NCBI RefSeq assembly: GCF_042186555.1
Contig: NC_133328.1
Coordinates: forward strand, 618,959,592-619,023,591
Direction of reading: 5' to 3'
From: Aquarana catesbeiana
Taxonomy: Eukaryota; Chordata; Amphibia; Anura; Ranidae
Length of the DNA: 64,000 nucleotides
Shown: positions 1 to 11,108 of the stretch, piece after piece
Numbering within the stretch: position 1 is the stretch's first letter
Layout of the letters: each line of letters starts with the position of its first letter
The notes under the pieces: generated by a model
What the model was told of the DNA's origin: nothing
What the model saw: the letters and a program-made list of their open reading frames with translations, nothing else
The model's database searches: none
Made by a program: the position numbers and the translations under genes

Positions 1-1145
1 ATGGGCAATGATAGGTGGCAGTTATGGGCACTGTTGGCGGCACTGATTAGCAGGCCTTGAGGAGGAGGCACTATAATGCAGCACTGATGGGCACTGATGG
101 GTGGCGCTGATATGCAGCACTGATGGGCAGTGATAGGTGGCAGTTATGGGGGCACTGATGAGGAGGCACTAATATTCAGCACTTATGGACAGTGATAGGC
201 TGCACTGATGGGCACTGATAGGCGGCACTAATATGCAGCACTGATGGGCGACACTTATGGGCACTTATGAGCAGGCTTTGAGGATGAGGCACTAATATGC
301 AGCACTGATAGGTGGCACTGATACGCAGCACTGATGGTCACTGATAGGTGACAGTTATGGGCACTGATGGTGGCACTGATGAGCAGGCACTATAATGCAG
401 CACTGATAGCTGGCACTGATATGCAGCACTCATAGGCAATGATAGGTGGCAGTTATGGGGGCACCAATGAGGAGGCACTAATATTCAGCACTTATGGACA
501 GTGATGGGCTGCACTGATGGGCACCAATAGGCGGCACTAATATGCAGCACTGATGGGCAACACTTATGTGCACTAATATGCGACACTTATGGGCACTGAT
601 GAGCCGGCTTTCAGGATGAGGCACTAATATGCAGCACTGATGGGCACTGATGGGCACTGATAAGTGGCATTTATGGGCACTGATGTGGCACTGATGAGCA
701 GGCTTTGAGGAGGAGGCACTATAATGCAGCACTGATGGGCACTGATATGCAGCACTGATAGGCGGCAGTTATGGGGGCACTGATGAGGTGGCACTGATGA
801 GAAGGGCACTAATATTCAGCACTTATGGGCAGTGATGGCTGCACTGATGGGCAATGATAGGCAGCACTGATGAGCGACACTCATGGGCATTTATAGGCAG
901 CACTGATATGCAGCACTGATGAGCGACACTTATGGGCACTGATAGGTGGCAGTTATGAGCACTAATAGGCGGCACTGATGGGCACTGATATGCAGCACTG
1001 ATGAGCGACACTCATGGGCACTGATAGGTGGCCCTGATATGCAGCACTGATGGGTGACACTTATGGGCATGATGGGTGGCAGTTATGAGCACTAATAGGC
1101 AGCACTGATGGGCAATGATAGGCGGCACTGACAGGCATCACTGAT
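1..1145. repeat. GCACTGAT minisatellite array, left part cut by the window edge
   Basis: Degenerate tandem repeat built from variants of GGCACTGATGGGCACTGATA and GGTGGCAGTTATG, interspersed with ATGCAGCACTGAT. The same motif occurs as a shorter array at about 48172-48440 inside a TIR element, and sequence to the right of both arrays is alike. This is therefore the expanded core of the same element type. The minus-strand ORFs of 60-85 codons over it are repeat artefacts. Confidence 0.9.
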
Positions 1146-1455
1146 GGGCACTGAAAGGCATTACCGGTGGGGCTGCACAGATTATCAGTGCAGATGTCCC
1201 CACTGTAGAAAGCCGCTTATTGGCTCTACTCTCCTCACACACTGTCACCGTGAGGAGAGGAATGCGGATAACCAGCATTTTCTTGTTTACACTGTGATTA
1301 GATGGACACACCACCGATCACCATGCTGTAGGCCCCTAGGGGTGTGCACGAGCAGGCCTTTCTGAAGGACATCATATGACGTCCAGTGTGAACAGTAAAG
1401 CCACCACGCGGCCGTCATTCTGCTATGGGCCAGGGTGGGAAGGTGTTAATGAATG
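1146..1455 (+). mobile_element. Right flank of the TIR element carrying the first minisatellite
   Basis: Single-copy-looking flank following the array. It ends with a CCACCACGC-GCCGTCAT segment that resembles the right end of the element at 47876-48885 (CCACCACGCCGTCATTTGATG). The small plus ORF at 1144-1365 has no recognisable domain and is not called. Its function, if any, is unknown. Confidence 0.55.
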
Positions 1456-1489
1456 TTAATTCAAAAAAACATAATAGATAAACCAATTT

Positions 1490-2240
1490 TGTTGGTAAAA
1501 TATAAAGGATGATGTTATGCGAGTAAATAGATACCTAACATGTGATGCTTTAAAATTGCGCACACTCATGGAATGGCGCCAAACTTTGGTACTTAAAAAT
1601 CTCCATAGGTGACGTTTTAAAATTTTTTACAGGTTACCAGTTAAGAGTTACAGAGGAGGCCTAGTGATAGTATTATTGCTTTCACTATATTGTTCGCGGT
1701 GATACCTCACATAAGTACCTGAAATAAAATAAATAAATGTGTGGTGTGAACACTGTGTACATATGTGGCGCGACCCACATATGCGTTAATTTCTGCGTGT
1801 GAATACAAGGGGTGTTTTACATTTTTTTAATTTTTTTTTTTTACTTATTAATTTAGTTTTTATTTCTTTTTTACACTGTCCCTTTATTTTCTAAAACCCC
1901 AAATCTCTCCTCCACCCTTGAAAAAGCATGAGATAAAAAAAAAAAAACAAAAAACATTGATCTCTGCTTTCCAGGAAAGAAAAACGGCAGTGTTTACATT
2001 TGCCAGAGCCTGAAGTCATGACGTCGCTTCCCGGCCTTCCAGGATCATAGAGATGTCCAGTGACCATCTGGTCTTCGGTCAGCTCTGTGGTAACCCGGTT
2101 TGGATCGGATCTTGGGTCCCCCCCCAATCGTATGGTGGGGTGAGCAGAGAGAGGCGGCGATGGGTGGGCGGGGGATACGTCTCTTCTCGCTGCCTGTAAA
2201 AGCAAAGCAATCCGGGGGGCTAATCAGCCGCTAGGATGGC
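1490..2240 (+). mobile_element. Dispersed non-autonomous repeat, copy 1
   Basis: From about 1526 to 1830 this matches, in the opposite orientation, the segment at about 59200-59480. Shared blocks include AAAAATCTCCATAGG, GTTACAGAGGAGG and TATGCGTT. The other copy ends in CCTTAAGTGGTTAA, a typical terminus of the frog elements in this window. No coding capacity is visible, and T-rich and A-rich runs interrupt it at 1820-1875 and 1936-1950. Confidence 0.6.
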
Positions 2241-2496
2241 TTTTACATTGTGGGGAAATCGCTGTAGCTGCAGGCATCATCCAGATATCTCCACTCAAAG
2301 TCCACAATGTCAATCAGGCGGGAAATGGAAGTGGTTAAAGTCGCGAGCGGGAACACGCATTCCTGCTACGCAAAGTGTGAATGGCGCCATAAGAATTTCC
2401 TGAAATCCTGCGACTGAGAATGTTACACTCCATCCCGATAAATTAAGCTGTTTCCTCCTTTTGTTAGACTTTTCTCGCACAAACTAGGTCACTTTT

Positions 2497-2566
2497 CTAT
2501 ATATATCTAGATATAGATATCTATATCTATATCTATATAGATAGATAGATAGATAGATAGAGATAT

Positions 2567-2605
<39 letters not shown>

Positions 2606-2683
2606 CATATATAGATAGATAGATATATAAATAAATATATATAAAATCTTATATATAAAATATATATATATATATATAAATCT
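2497..2683. repeat. TA/GATA microsatellite
   Basis: Mixed ATAT, GATA and ATATCT simple repeats with a long alternating TA core around 2565-2600. The tract is likely to be length-polymorphic. Confidence 0.95.
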
Positions 2684-3259
2684 TAATTAGGTGACAGGCA
2701 AAAGAACTGCGACAACCGGAAAAAAATCCCCAAATTCAGATTTTTTTTTTGCGGTTTGTGAAATTTCCGCAGAAAGATGATGAGGACGACGTGGAGCGGG
2801 GGTGGAGGGAGGGGGTTTAGCGTGTCGTACATAAAAACCAGGATTTATTTTTCCGCCTCAGGCACAAGGACACCTTGTGAGCCGGTAATGGGAAAAGCAG
2901 GCGATGTATACGTTATATACATAGTGTGCCCTCCTGCCGCAACTCTGCATATGTCATTAGGAAGACGCCATAAAAAAGGCGAAACTGCGCCAAATACCGA
3001 TAGGAAGAGGCCAAGGATCGGCAGCTGGGGGTTTATTTTAAGAGTCAGCAAAGCAGATTTTATAATATAGATGTTTACATTAGGGGGGTCCATAAAGTAT
3101 TTCCATTAAATATACAAGTACGGTATCTGTATAAAGTATACATTAGTTATAAATATAAAGTTTGATTCCTGCTATATTGTATTGTAACAGTTACAGAAAA
3201 CAAATGGGAAAAAAAAAGACACAACAAGGGGGGTGGGGTCGTCAATTGATTGAGACCAA

Positions 3260-3440
3260 GTTCTCTTTTTGCCTGGAGCTCCCTGTCCTCCAATGCAGCT
3301 AATCAAGCACGACTCAGACCTTTGATGAGCAAACCCCATGCTCCCTGCTGATTGGATAGCTCTAGATCTGGCTCAGCAAGGGTCTTGGACCTCTGCAGAG
3401 ACACTACTGCTTCCACACGGAGAGCATGAGAGAAAACAAA
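3260..3440. repeat. Dispersed repeat fragment (CTGCAGAGA...CTACTGCTTCCACA family)
   Basis: The sequence CTGCTGATTGGATAGCTCTAG followed by GACCTCTGCAGAGACACTACTGCTTCCACA recurs, diverged, at 6895-6985, and in pieces at 6645-6690 and 11570-11635. It is non-coding. The repetition is seen directly; the family name is unknown. Confidence 0.6.
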
Positions 3441-3879
3441 AAAAAAACAAACACTTAAAGGTCTCATGCACACCGGGCGTTAGAAAAAAAAAGGAGCTAC
3501 AAATCCACTACCAGTGCCGGGAAACAGCGGCTGTAAAAACTTACTTTTAGTAGCTTTTTGCATTGGCGTCAGTGCGTGTTTAGCCGCGTTTCTCTACCTC
3601 TATTCAAAAATCAATGGTTCCCTATGAGAGCCCATTGATTTGAATAGAAGTCACAGCCAAGTTAGATTATGATGATCCGACTTGTGATGTGACTTGTGCC
3701 TGAGGATCTTGTAGGGCAACCCCTCGCCAAAATAATAATAAAAAAAAAAAAACGGCGTGGGGTTCCCTTTCCCAACACCATACCAGACCATGGGGAACCC
3801 CCATGCCATCGCCCGGGGCATGATGGAACAATGACGTCACAAGGGGGTGGGGTCCCTGGATGACATCACTGGATGGACA

Positions 3880-3935
3880 CGCCCCATGGCTATATAAGTA
3901 ATGGCACACACTGGACCTAACATAACAGTGGGAGC
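3880..3935 (+). promoter_or_regulatory. Candidate TATA-type promoter inside the fold-back element
   Basis: GGCTATATAAGTAATGG gives a strong TATA-box match (TATATAAG), preceded by a CACGCCCCATGG box. A transcription start would fall near 3920, just before the purine-rich array. Seen: the motif and its position. Inferred: that it drives transcription. Confidence 0.35.
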
Positions 3936-4009
3936 TAGCGTCTGGAAGATAGGAGGAAGAAGAACCGGAGGCAGCAGAAGAGCCTGAGGAAGAAGACAGC
4001 GGAGGGAGA

Positions 4010-4435
4010 AGAACCAGAGAGGGGAGAAGAACCAGAGAGGGGAGAAGAACCAGAGAGGGGAGAAGAACCAGAGTGGGGAGAAGAGCCACAGAGGGGAGAA
4101 GACATCGCCACAGAGGGGAGAAGACATCGCCACAGAGGGGAGAAGACATCGCCACAGAGGGGAGAAGACATCGCCACAGAGGGGAGAAGACATCGCCGTA
4201 GAGGGGAGAAGACATCGCCGTAGAGGGGAGAAGACATCGCCGTAGAGGGGAGAAGAGCCACAGAGGGGAGAAGACATCGCCGGAGAAGGGAGAAGACATC
4301 GCCCGAGAGGGGAGAAGAGCCACAGAGAGGAGAAGAGCCACAGAGAGGAGAAGATCCACAGAGAGGAGAAGAGCCACAGAGAGGAGAAGAGCCACAGAGA
4401 GGAGAAGACATCGCCAGAGGAAGAAGAAATCGGAG
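4010..4435. repeat. Purine-rich minisatellite with 18-bp and 22-bp units
   Basis: Two interleaved units, CAGAGAGGGGAGAAGAAC (18 bp) and CACAGAGGGGAGAAGACATCGC (22 bp), with a CCGTAGAGG variant. All three minus frames stay open (200-242 codons) because the complementary strand lacks stop triplets. The predicted leucine/serine-rich peptides repeat with the DNA unit and are not credible proteins. Confidence 0.9.
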
Positions 4436-5084
4436 GGAGAAGAGATGCTGAAGCTGCTTTAAAAACCTGAGTGCTGGTTTTATTTCTATGACACTTTTTG
4501 GGTGAATGGGTAGGGGTACAATGTACCCCATACTCATTCACATAGGGTGGGGGGTCAGGATCTGGGGGTCCCCCTTGTTAAAGGGGCCTTTTAGATTTTG
4601 ATAAGCCCCTCCCGCCTGCAGACCCCAACAACCACCGCCCAGGGTTGTCGGGAAGAGGCCTTGTCCCCATCAACATGGGGACGAGGTGCTTTGGGGTGGA
4701 GGGGGGCAATGTTATGGGCATGTGGATTTTGCGGGGGGGGGGGGAACCCCATGCCGGTTTTCTTCTTCATTTTGGCGAGGGGTTCCCCTTCAAGATCCTC
4801 AGCGCACAAGTCGCACCTCAAGTCGGATCATCTTGGACTTGGATGTGACTTTGTGACTTCTATTCAAATCAATGGGCTGTCATGGGGAACCATTGATTTT
4901 GAATACAGGCAGAGAAACGCTGCTAAAAGCTAGCGCAGCTAAATGCGCATTAACGCCAATGCAAAAAACCTACTAAAAGCACGTTTTTACAGCCGCTTTT
5001 TCCTGCCATTGGCAGTGGCTTTGCAGCTCGGTTTTTCTAACGTCTGGTGTACATGAGGCCTTTTTGTTTTGATGCACAAGGAAT

Positions 5085-5445
5085 GTAAACAAACATAATA
5101 ATAATACTACTAAATTACTAAAAAAAACAAAACAAAAACACACACCATAAATAATAATATTAATAATAAACGAAAGAAATATTACTACAGTAAAGAAATA
5201 ATACTACATTAGTAAACAAATAATAAAATAATAATAATAATAATAATATATAAATGTAATAAAAGGAATAGAAATAAAGAAATAATACTACATTCATAAC
5301 TAAATAATAAAATAAATACATAATAATAATAAATAAAATAAAAAGGAACTAAGTAACTAAATAAATAACAAATAATAAAGAAATAATAACAAATAAATAA
5401 CAAGTAATGATAATAAATAAAAACAAATAAATAACTGGACTGATG
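5085..5445. repeat. A/T simple-sequence tract (AAT/AAAT rich)
   Basis: Low-complexity DNA of AATAATA, AAATAAAT and ACTAAAT words. The minus-strand ORF at 5209-5802 translates this as phenylalanine/tyrosine/isoleucine runs and is rejected. Confidence 0.9.
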
Positions 5446-5616
5446 GTTTTTTGGAATGTATTTGTAGTTCAGCTCCGCACAGCTCACACGTCCTGACAGC
5501 CCGCCTGACTTATGAGTGTTTGCTGTGCTCAGTAGGTTGTGTATTATATTGAAGTCAGGGTTGAGAAGCGTTTGACTTTCTTGCAGGGACTTGCAGCCAG
5601 CATTGTGCGGCTTGGT

Positions 5617-5640
5617 GGGGGGGGGGGGGGGGGGGGCGGT
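5617..5640. repeat. Poly-G run
   Basis: An almost uninterrupted run of about 20 G. It could form a G-quadruplex on the plus strand, or it may be an assembly-sensitive homopolymer. Confidence 0.9.
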
Positions 5641-6273
5641 TTCTGGTAAGCCACATGCGGCTCTACAAGACACCACATGTACACACATCCGATGGGCAAC
5701 GGAGCAAAACTGGCACCAGGCATCGCCCCCACGCCTGAGCTCAGAGTAAATGTAAATCCTAGTTGGATGGTATTCAGCTAAAGCTCTGGGGATCAGAAAC
5801 AATTGGCGTTTATAACTAAATTTTTTTTTTTTTTTAAATCCTGTTGCTGCTGATCATCTGCATGCCTCACTGCTCTCCTCCCAAGAGCCAGCCCACTGCA
5901 TGCCTCAGGGCGAGGGGCTCTGGAGAGAAGTACTGGGGCAGGGTACTGTGGAGCACCCTGCCAGCGCCTGGCACCAGCTATGACACCATCAAGTCTAAAA
6001 TAAGGTATGAAAAGGTTTTAGCAGGTTGTTGAAGAAGCAAAAGAGGAATCCGGGGAGGCAAAATATAAAACAGATTAAATGTCAGCTTTCCATTAATGTT
6101 CTAGTTATAGGTGTGGCTAACCTCACTAGGTTCACAGAGGGTTTAGGAAGTTTCAGTTCCTCCACCGCCGACTGCGAAAGCTCATTTGAGCTGTTTTCCT
6201 GAACATGGTATTTTGCACAAAGACTTGCCATGTACTGGGCTGCCAAAAGAATAAACAGAGGATGTAGATAGAC

Positions 6274-6431
6274 CAGGGGTAGGCAACCTCGGCACTCCAG
6301 CTGTGGGTGAAACTACAAACCCCATCATGCCCCTGCCTCTAGGAGTCATGCCTGTCATTGTCAGGGTCTTGCAATGTCTCATGGGACTTGTAGTTTCACC
6401 ACAGCTGGAGGGCCGAGGTCGCCTACCCCTG
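6274..6431. mobile_element. hAT-type palindromic MITE (CAGGGGTAGGC ends)
   Basis: 158 bp. It starts CAGGGGTAGGCAACCTCGGC and ends with the inverse, GCCTACCCCTG. It is flanked by AGATAGAC (6266-6273) and ATGTAGAC (6432-6439), which agree at 6 of 8 positions, as expected for an aged 8-bp hAT duplication. The arms carry ACTCCAGCTGTG and its inverse. A relative of the interior is found inverted at 6697-6855. Confidence 0.8.
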
Positions 6432-6696
6432 ATGTAGACTTTTAAAGGACAGGACTAGTAGAAGGCTAGCATAGTCCTGAACCAGCCCAGAGCACCTCAT
6501 GAGGCAAGTAGGACAGTGAGTGACAGCAGGCCACAACACCCTTTGGGAAGCATTGTATTACAGTTCGTTTTCCTTAGAAAGCAGCCACATCCTAAATGGA
6601 AAAGCCTGTCCCCTGCCAGCATGCTGTAAGGGAGGACCCTTGCTCTTTGTGTGGAAACAGTGGCCTCTCTGCAGAGGTCTGACACACCACCTAAAG

Positions 6697-6855
6697 CAGG
6701 GATATGCATTTAGCGGACCTCCAGCTGTTGCAGAACTACAAGTCCCATGAGGCATAGCAAGACTCTGACAGCCACAAGCATGACACCCAGAGGCAGAGGC
6801 ACGATGAGACTTGTAGTTTTGCGAAAGCTGGAGGTCCGCTAATTGCATATCCCTG
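6697..6855. mobile_element. hAT-type palindromic MITE (CAGGGATATGC ends)
   Basis: 159 bp. The ends CAGGGATATGCA and TGCATATCCCTG are inverse. Flanks ACCTAAAG (6689-6696) and CCCTAAAG (6856-6863) match at 7 of 8 positions, indicating an 8-bp target duplication. The interior (ACTACAAGTCCCATGAGGC through CCCAGAGGCAGAG) is the reverse complement of the interior of the MITE at 6274-6431, although the termini differ. Confidence 0.85.
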
Positions 6856-7379
6856 CCCTAAAGAATCAGACCTCTAGCTCAGCAGTCAGCAAACGTCATT
6901 CTCTCTGCTGATTAGACAGCTCTAGCTGTGGCTCAGCAGGGTGCACATCGGACCTCAGCAGAGAGACTACTGCTTCCACAGATTTAGCAAGGGTCCTTCA
7001 CTTCATCACGCTGACAGGAGACAGGTTTTCTACTCTGGCTGTGGCTGCTTTCCAAAGAAAATGAACTGTAAGACTTTTATTTGGATGCACCTGGAATATG
7101 TTTAGAAACAGAAGATTTAATTAGGCTTTAATGCGGCCATTCCTCTATGAAATCCAGAGGTTTATAGGAGTATTGCTCTTCACATAAAATTATGCAGAAG
7201 AAATAAAATAATCAGCCTTTTCGGTATTATGAATAGATGATGAACACTGCCCCCCCCCCGACCCTTCCTATTCACATTCCGTTCAAAAGGCTGAACGTCT
7301 TTTCATGCTCTTCCAGCTACACACAAGCCTCTGCCATGCCCCAGTTTCCCAGACTGACACCCGGTCTGTTCTGTGCTGA

Positions 7380-7680
7380 CCGAGCGTTTGCTGAGCCGGC
7401 GCGGTACACGAGTGAATTCACAGTAACATGCTATTGATGCAGATATGCTGCTAATGAGATTAGTGCCTCGCAGATTAGGAGCGCAGCTTCCAGGAAATAC
7501 AAGGAGGGCCTCTCCGGACGAAGCCATTACAAGAACGCGGCTAAGGGTCTGGGTCGGATTAGCAGAAACCAGATTGCATTTTCCTTATCCACTTTAATTA
7601 CCAGCCTGTATACAGTATAACCCTTCATTACCAGGCCATTCTTCAGTTTTCGGGGCTGTGATAGTTTGGCTGATAATTAC
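7380..7680. other. Single-copy-looking intronic sequence with homeodomain-like AT motifs
   Basis: No repeat family was recognised here. The stretch holds several TAAT/ATTA motifs: CTAATGAGATTAG, TTTAATTACCAG, TTCATTACCAGG and CTGATAATTACT. Balanced composition plus such motifs is typical of conserved non-coding elements, but that is inference from composition only. Confidence 0.3.
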
Positions 7681-7740
7681 TCCGTCATACAACACTCTAC
7701 CCAAATGAGTTTTTGATTAAAAAAATTTAAGACAGATTGC

Positions 7741-8385
7741 ATTTTTTTTTTAAATCAAAAAGGTTTTTATTGAACATCTGTTTAGACAACATCTTCCAGT
7801 GCACATTTATATACATGACTTTTACATCCTTATGCATATATACATAGCAGTGACCTCCGGGGGTGTTACCCCTCCTGCTCCCTCTCTCGACAGAAAGATA
7901 TTACATTCAACCCATCCTATATTTGTCGTGTCTTCTAGGGACAATGTAGGAGCCTAGTCATTACCAGATCTCTTGGACTTAACCCTGGTGTGTCTAGCCA
8001 CTGTGCCCATATACGTTCAAACCTATTCGGGCATCCTCTGTGCTGGTATATGTATTTTTCCATAATAAGGGTTTTTCCCATGTGTGTTATCCAGATATAG
8101 GCGGCGCTGCAGACTTCCATGCCATTAGGATGTGTTTCCTTTACGCATTCTCCAGTGCCCTGGAGAATGTGACCCTAATCAATTCTTCAGGGATTACATC
8201 CTCCAGAACCCTCAGCAGGCAACACATAGGGTCTATAGGTACCTTTGTTTGAAACACCCCATTGAGTGTACCAACAACCTTGTGCCAGTACCTGTGGAGT
8301 TCCCGGCAGCGTCACAACAGGTGGATGAGGTCCCCATTGTGCTGCCGGCATCGTCACTGTTATAACATTGTTTGGGCCCTCAGAC
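7741..8385 (-). mobile_element. 5'-truncated L1-clade LINE, 3' end (minus strand)
   Basis: Read on the minus strand, this encodes pieces like the C-terminus of L1-type ORF2: a Cys-Arg-Arg-Cys box followed by HLLWRCREL and a tryptophan, at about 8270-8365. More ORF2-like sequence follows, broken by stops. It ends with AATAAAAAC, a poly(A) signal, and an A-run at 7741-7752 (T-run on plus). The length of about 640 bp is typical of a 5'-truncated insertion. No clear target duplication was found. Confidence 0.6.
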
Positions 8386-8585
8386 TCACATCATGAGATA
8401 GGGCCTTTAGTTTCAGTGAATGTCTCCTGCCTTTCATTTAAGTGTAGTCATATATATATATTTATATAAGATATACTTTATCTATACTTGTTGTATTAAT
8501 CTTTTAACTTTTTCTGTCTCTGTTGCACAACTAAAGTTGTCGAATTACAGGTTCTTATATTTAAAACAAATGAACCCCCACGTTC

Positions 8586-8650
8586 TTTCCTGAAGAAGCC
8601 ATACGGCAAAACATGTAGAAAACATGAACGCGACTACAGTAAATCATTGT
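8586..8650 (+). ncRNA. Hammerhead-ribozyme-like motif (CTGAAGA...AAAC)
   Basis: The sequence reads TTTC-CTGAAGA-AGCC-ATAC-GGC-AAAAC-AT-GT-A-GAAA. The CUGANGA box, a GCC/GGC stem II, an AC/GU stem III and a TTTC/GAAA stem I occur in the hammerhead type I order. Deviations are one extra A before stem II and A where G12 is expected. Activity is therefore doubtful. The motif sits in a repeat that ends with an AATAAA segment near 8727. Confidence 0.35.
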
Positions 8651-8819
8651 CATTAATAAGATGGCTTGCACACATCTATGGCTATGATCGTATTGTATGT
8701 ATTGTTTTTAGGACGTTGTTCATTTAATAAAATTTGTACATATTTTTTACATATTGTTGTTTCAATGGTTTTGCACCTATAAAGTCCCATATCTCCCAAA
8801 TGTTTCTTCATGCAGTTTA

Positions 8820-9475
8820 AGATGTTTAAAGCCCAATCCCAGCCAATTTGATAATTACCCCTTGCAAGTGGGGCTGCACCTGAACTGCACGGGTTGACTG
8901 CTCATTTAGTCTAGGGGAGAGAAGATGCACTTCAACTTACCTGATCACCTGCCAGGTCCGATCCCCCCACAGATAGTGCACCCCATGCTCTGGCGGTGGA
9001 CTGTCCCTAGGCATCATCACGTCCAACGTGATCCTCTATGGAACCCTACATTGCTCTTGATGACGTCAGGACCTTAGACCTCTGGAGCGTACAGGGGAAG
9101 ACACTGGGGGGACCAGTCTAGCAGCACAGAGGATCAGGTAAGTAGATCTCCTTCCTTTTAAAACAAAGAGACAGTTTTTCTGTCCTTCAGACTTTAGTGG
9201 GGCCGGACCATGGCTATCAGGTTTAGAAAAATGTCCTGGCATCAGCGGGACTAAACAATGCCCCATCTTTGGTGTAAGTGAGAAATATTGTGCCCCATTA
9301 TTGGTGTCACTGGACCCCATTGTAGATTTCATTGGGAGGAGCTGTGCCCCATTGTTGGTGTCATTTGCAGGACTTGTGCCCCTTCACTGGTGTGCCCCAA
9401 GAGGTGGACAAAAGCAAACAAAGAGCCACAGTTTGAAGACCACTGTCCTTAACCCCTAATTAGCCATTTTTAGGT
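8820..9475 (-). mobile_element. Dispersed TIR-type repeat with a few GCCCCATTATTGGTGTCA units
   Basis: The right part (9240-9400) holds four diverged units of TGTGCCCCATTATTGGTGTCA. This is the reverse complement of the unit expanded into arrays at 31700-32340 and 38640-39290. The ending CACAGTTTGAAGACCACTG is the inverse of the GTCTCCAAACTGCAG start of the copy at about 38560. It is probably the unexpanded ancestor state of those copies. Confidence 0.6.
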
Positions 9476-9490
9476 TTCCCGGAGTTGGAC

Positions 9491-9920
9491 TTTAAAGAGG
9501 AAGTAAACCCTGATGGGTTTTACTTCCTCTTTTTTCCCCCTGCAAAGAAAAAGCATAATGGGCTAGTATGAATCGCATACTAACCCATTATGTTGCACTT
9601 ACCTGCAAACGAAGCCAGCGATGTCCCCGCTGGTGGTCGCATCCATCTTCAACCCTCTTCCTTCCGGGGCCGTGGACTCCGGCTCTGTGACTGAGTCGCC
9701 TGAAGTCACTCCCGCCGGTCACAGCAAGGGCCCTTTATAAACGGCACGACCGTGCCCTTTCTTCAGTGTGCATGCGCCAATGACGTTGGCACAAGCGTAT
9801 ATAGTAAATATCTCCTAAACCGTGCAGGTTTAGGAGATATTTCCAGTACCTACAGGTAAGCCTCATTATAGGCTTACCTGTAGGTAAAAGTTGTGCAACT
9901 GAGTTTACAACCACTTTAAG
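9491..9920. mobile_element. TTAA-flanked MITE
   Basis: Bounded by CTTTAAAGAGGAAGTAAACC on the left and GTTTACAACCACTTTAAGG on the right, so TTAA sits at both edges. Contains an internal hairpin (AAACCCTGATGGGTTT) and the CCTAAAC...TTTAGGAGATATT and CTTACCTGTAGG blocks shared with 27876-28361. TTAA targets are characteristic of piggyBac-type elements; the assignment is inference. Confidence 0.65.
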
Positions 9921-10265
9921 GTATTTGGAAAACTGTTTTTATTTTTTTTATAAAGTAGAGTGCCATGGGCCACTATGGACAGGGGAATGGGTGCATAGTT
10001 TCACATTGGAATTCTGCTCTGACCTAAAACAAGTACGGTTCTCAAGGGTAGATACCAAAGTACCCGTGTTAGTCTTCAAACCAGCCCCTGTAGAGCCTGT
10101 AGATGTTATACACAGGTTGTACACAGGGTGTCAACTTGTCTCCAAGTCAACACAAAGCTCTGCCCCACCTTCCACCCACCCCGTGTCATTCATCAGTCAA
10201 GCACCAGAAGCTCTACTGCTTGCAGATAATGGGAAGTCATAGATAAAAGCAAAGTTGTGACTTAC

Positions 10266-10445
10266 AAGTTGATGGTTCCAGTAGTGAGCGCACTGACCAC
10301 CCACTGCAGGTCCAGAGTCTTGAAGGGGATCAGGATCATGCTGACATTTTCAGACAGGTCACGGACACTCTCCGGGTACACAAAATGATGTGTGGTTTTA
10401 TTCCCCACGTCCTTCTCAAACTTTGCAGTGGGGGCGTGATTCATC
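10266..10445 (-). CDS. st3gal1: Alpha-2,3-sialyltransferase, coding exon 3 (ST3GAL1-like)
   Basis: 180-nt exon encoding residues 164-222. The acceptor is a C-rich tract ending CCCAG before 10445, and the donor GTAAGT follows 10266. The first base completes the AGG codon split from exon 2, and the last two bases start a split codon (phase 2). The peptide starts MNHAPTAKFEKDVG and holds the rest of sialyl motif L, including the TTHHF block, then YPES and VSMILIPFKTLDL. In this family motif L binds the CMP-sialic acid donor. The protein transfers sialic acid to galactose of O-glycan core 1 in the Golgi lumen. The following exons (motifs S, III and VS) were not found to the left. Confidence 0.92.
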
Positions 10446-11108
10446 CTGGGGGGGACACCAATAGTAAAGTTACAAGCAATTTACAATAACTTAATATCCC
10501 ATCATCTGCAGACACAACTTGCTTTGTAAAGAGAGGGAAGAAGCTAGAACTTTAATTTTTACCGCTCTGTCACCTTGTTGGGGCAATTCCTGTTCTGGTG
10601 ACAACATCTGCAGAAGAGGCACCGCAATAAAAACACTCTAGCTAGGGGAGGGTTAGAACCCCCTGTAAGCTTTGCATGGTCTTTGTTCTCATAGAAGATT
10701 TTCATTTCCTGTCCTGGTGACAACACTGCCCCAAATCCGTCCATAGTGCATTGGGGGTCCCCATTCAAAACTATACTGGGGAAAACCATACTGGGGAAAC
10801 TTAATTCATTAAAAAAAAACAAAAAACTATTCACTCTGATGGCCAGCTTTAGATTCCACATGCAGTAAACCAGGAGTAGGCAACCTAGGCCCTTCAGCTG
10901 TGGTGCCAACCCCTGCACTAAACGCTGCTGCGAAGAGGAGCATGGTCCACAAAAAGAAACAAAGAACAGCCAATAACAATGTATTTGAAAGATTACACTG
11001 CCGGCCCACTCCTATGCAGGAGAAATGTAAACGTGACCTGGAGGAATTGGGACAAATCCATGGGGGGTAGCAGGAATCTCCAAAACCCTGTAAGGTCAGC
11101 AATCTCAC

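Larger units (their letters stand above)
3457..5063. mobile_element. Fold-back element with about 250-bp terminal inverted repeats
   Basis: The left end (AAAGGTCTCATGCACACC) is the inverse of the right end at about 5040-5063. The similarity runs inward through GCGTTAGAAAAA, the CAATGGTTCCC and ATTTGAATAGAAGTCACA blocks, and CAAGATCCTCAG, to about 3720 and 4790. Between the arms lie a TATA-box segment (about 3890), a purine-rich tandem array and a G-run. No transposase is encoded. Long arms around unrelated tandem DNA fit a fold-back DNA element. No clear target-site duplication was found. Confidence 0.7.

Noticed and set aside
3667..4541. Three overlapping minus-strand ORFs of 200-242 codons
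   Set aside because: All three frames are open at once because the 18/22-bp purine repeat lacks stops on the complementary strand; no single frame is favoured.
1..10260. Search for the missing C-terminal sialyltransferase exons (motif S, HHYWE and HVCDE segments) on the minus strand
   Set aside because: No matching codons with splice sites were seen; the region is repeats. They are presumed to lie left of the window.
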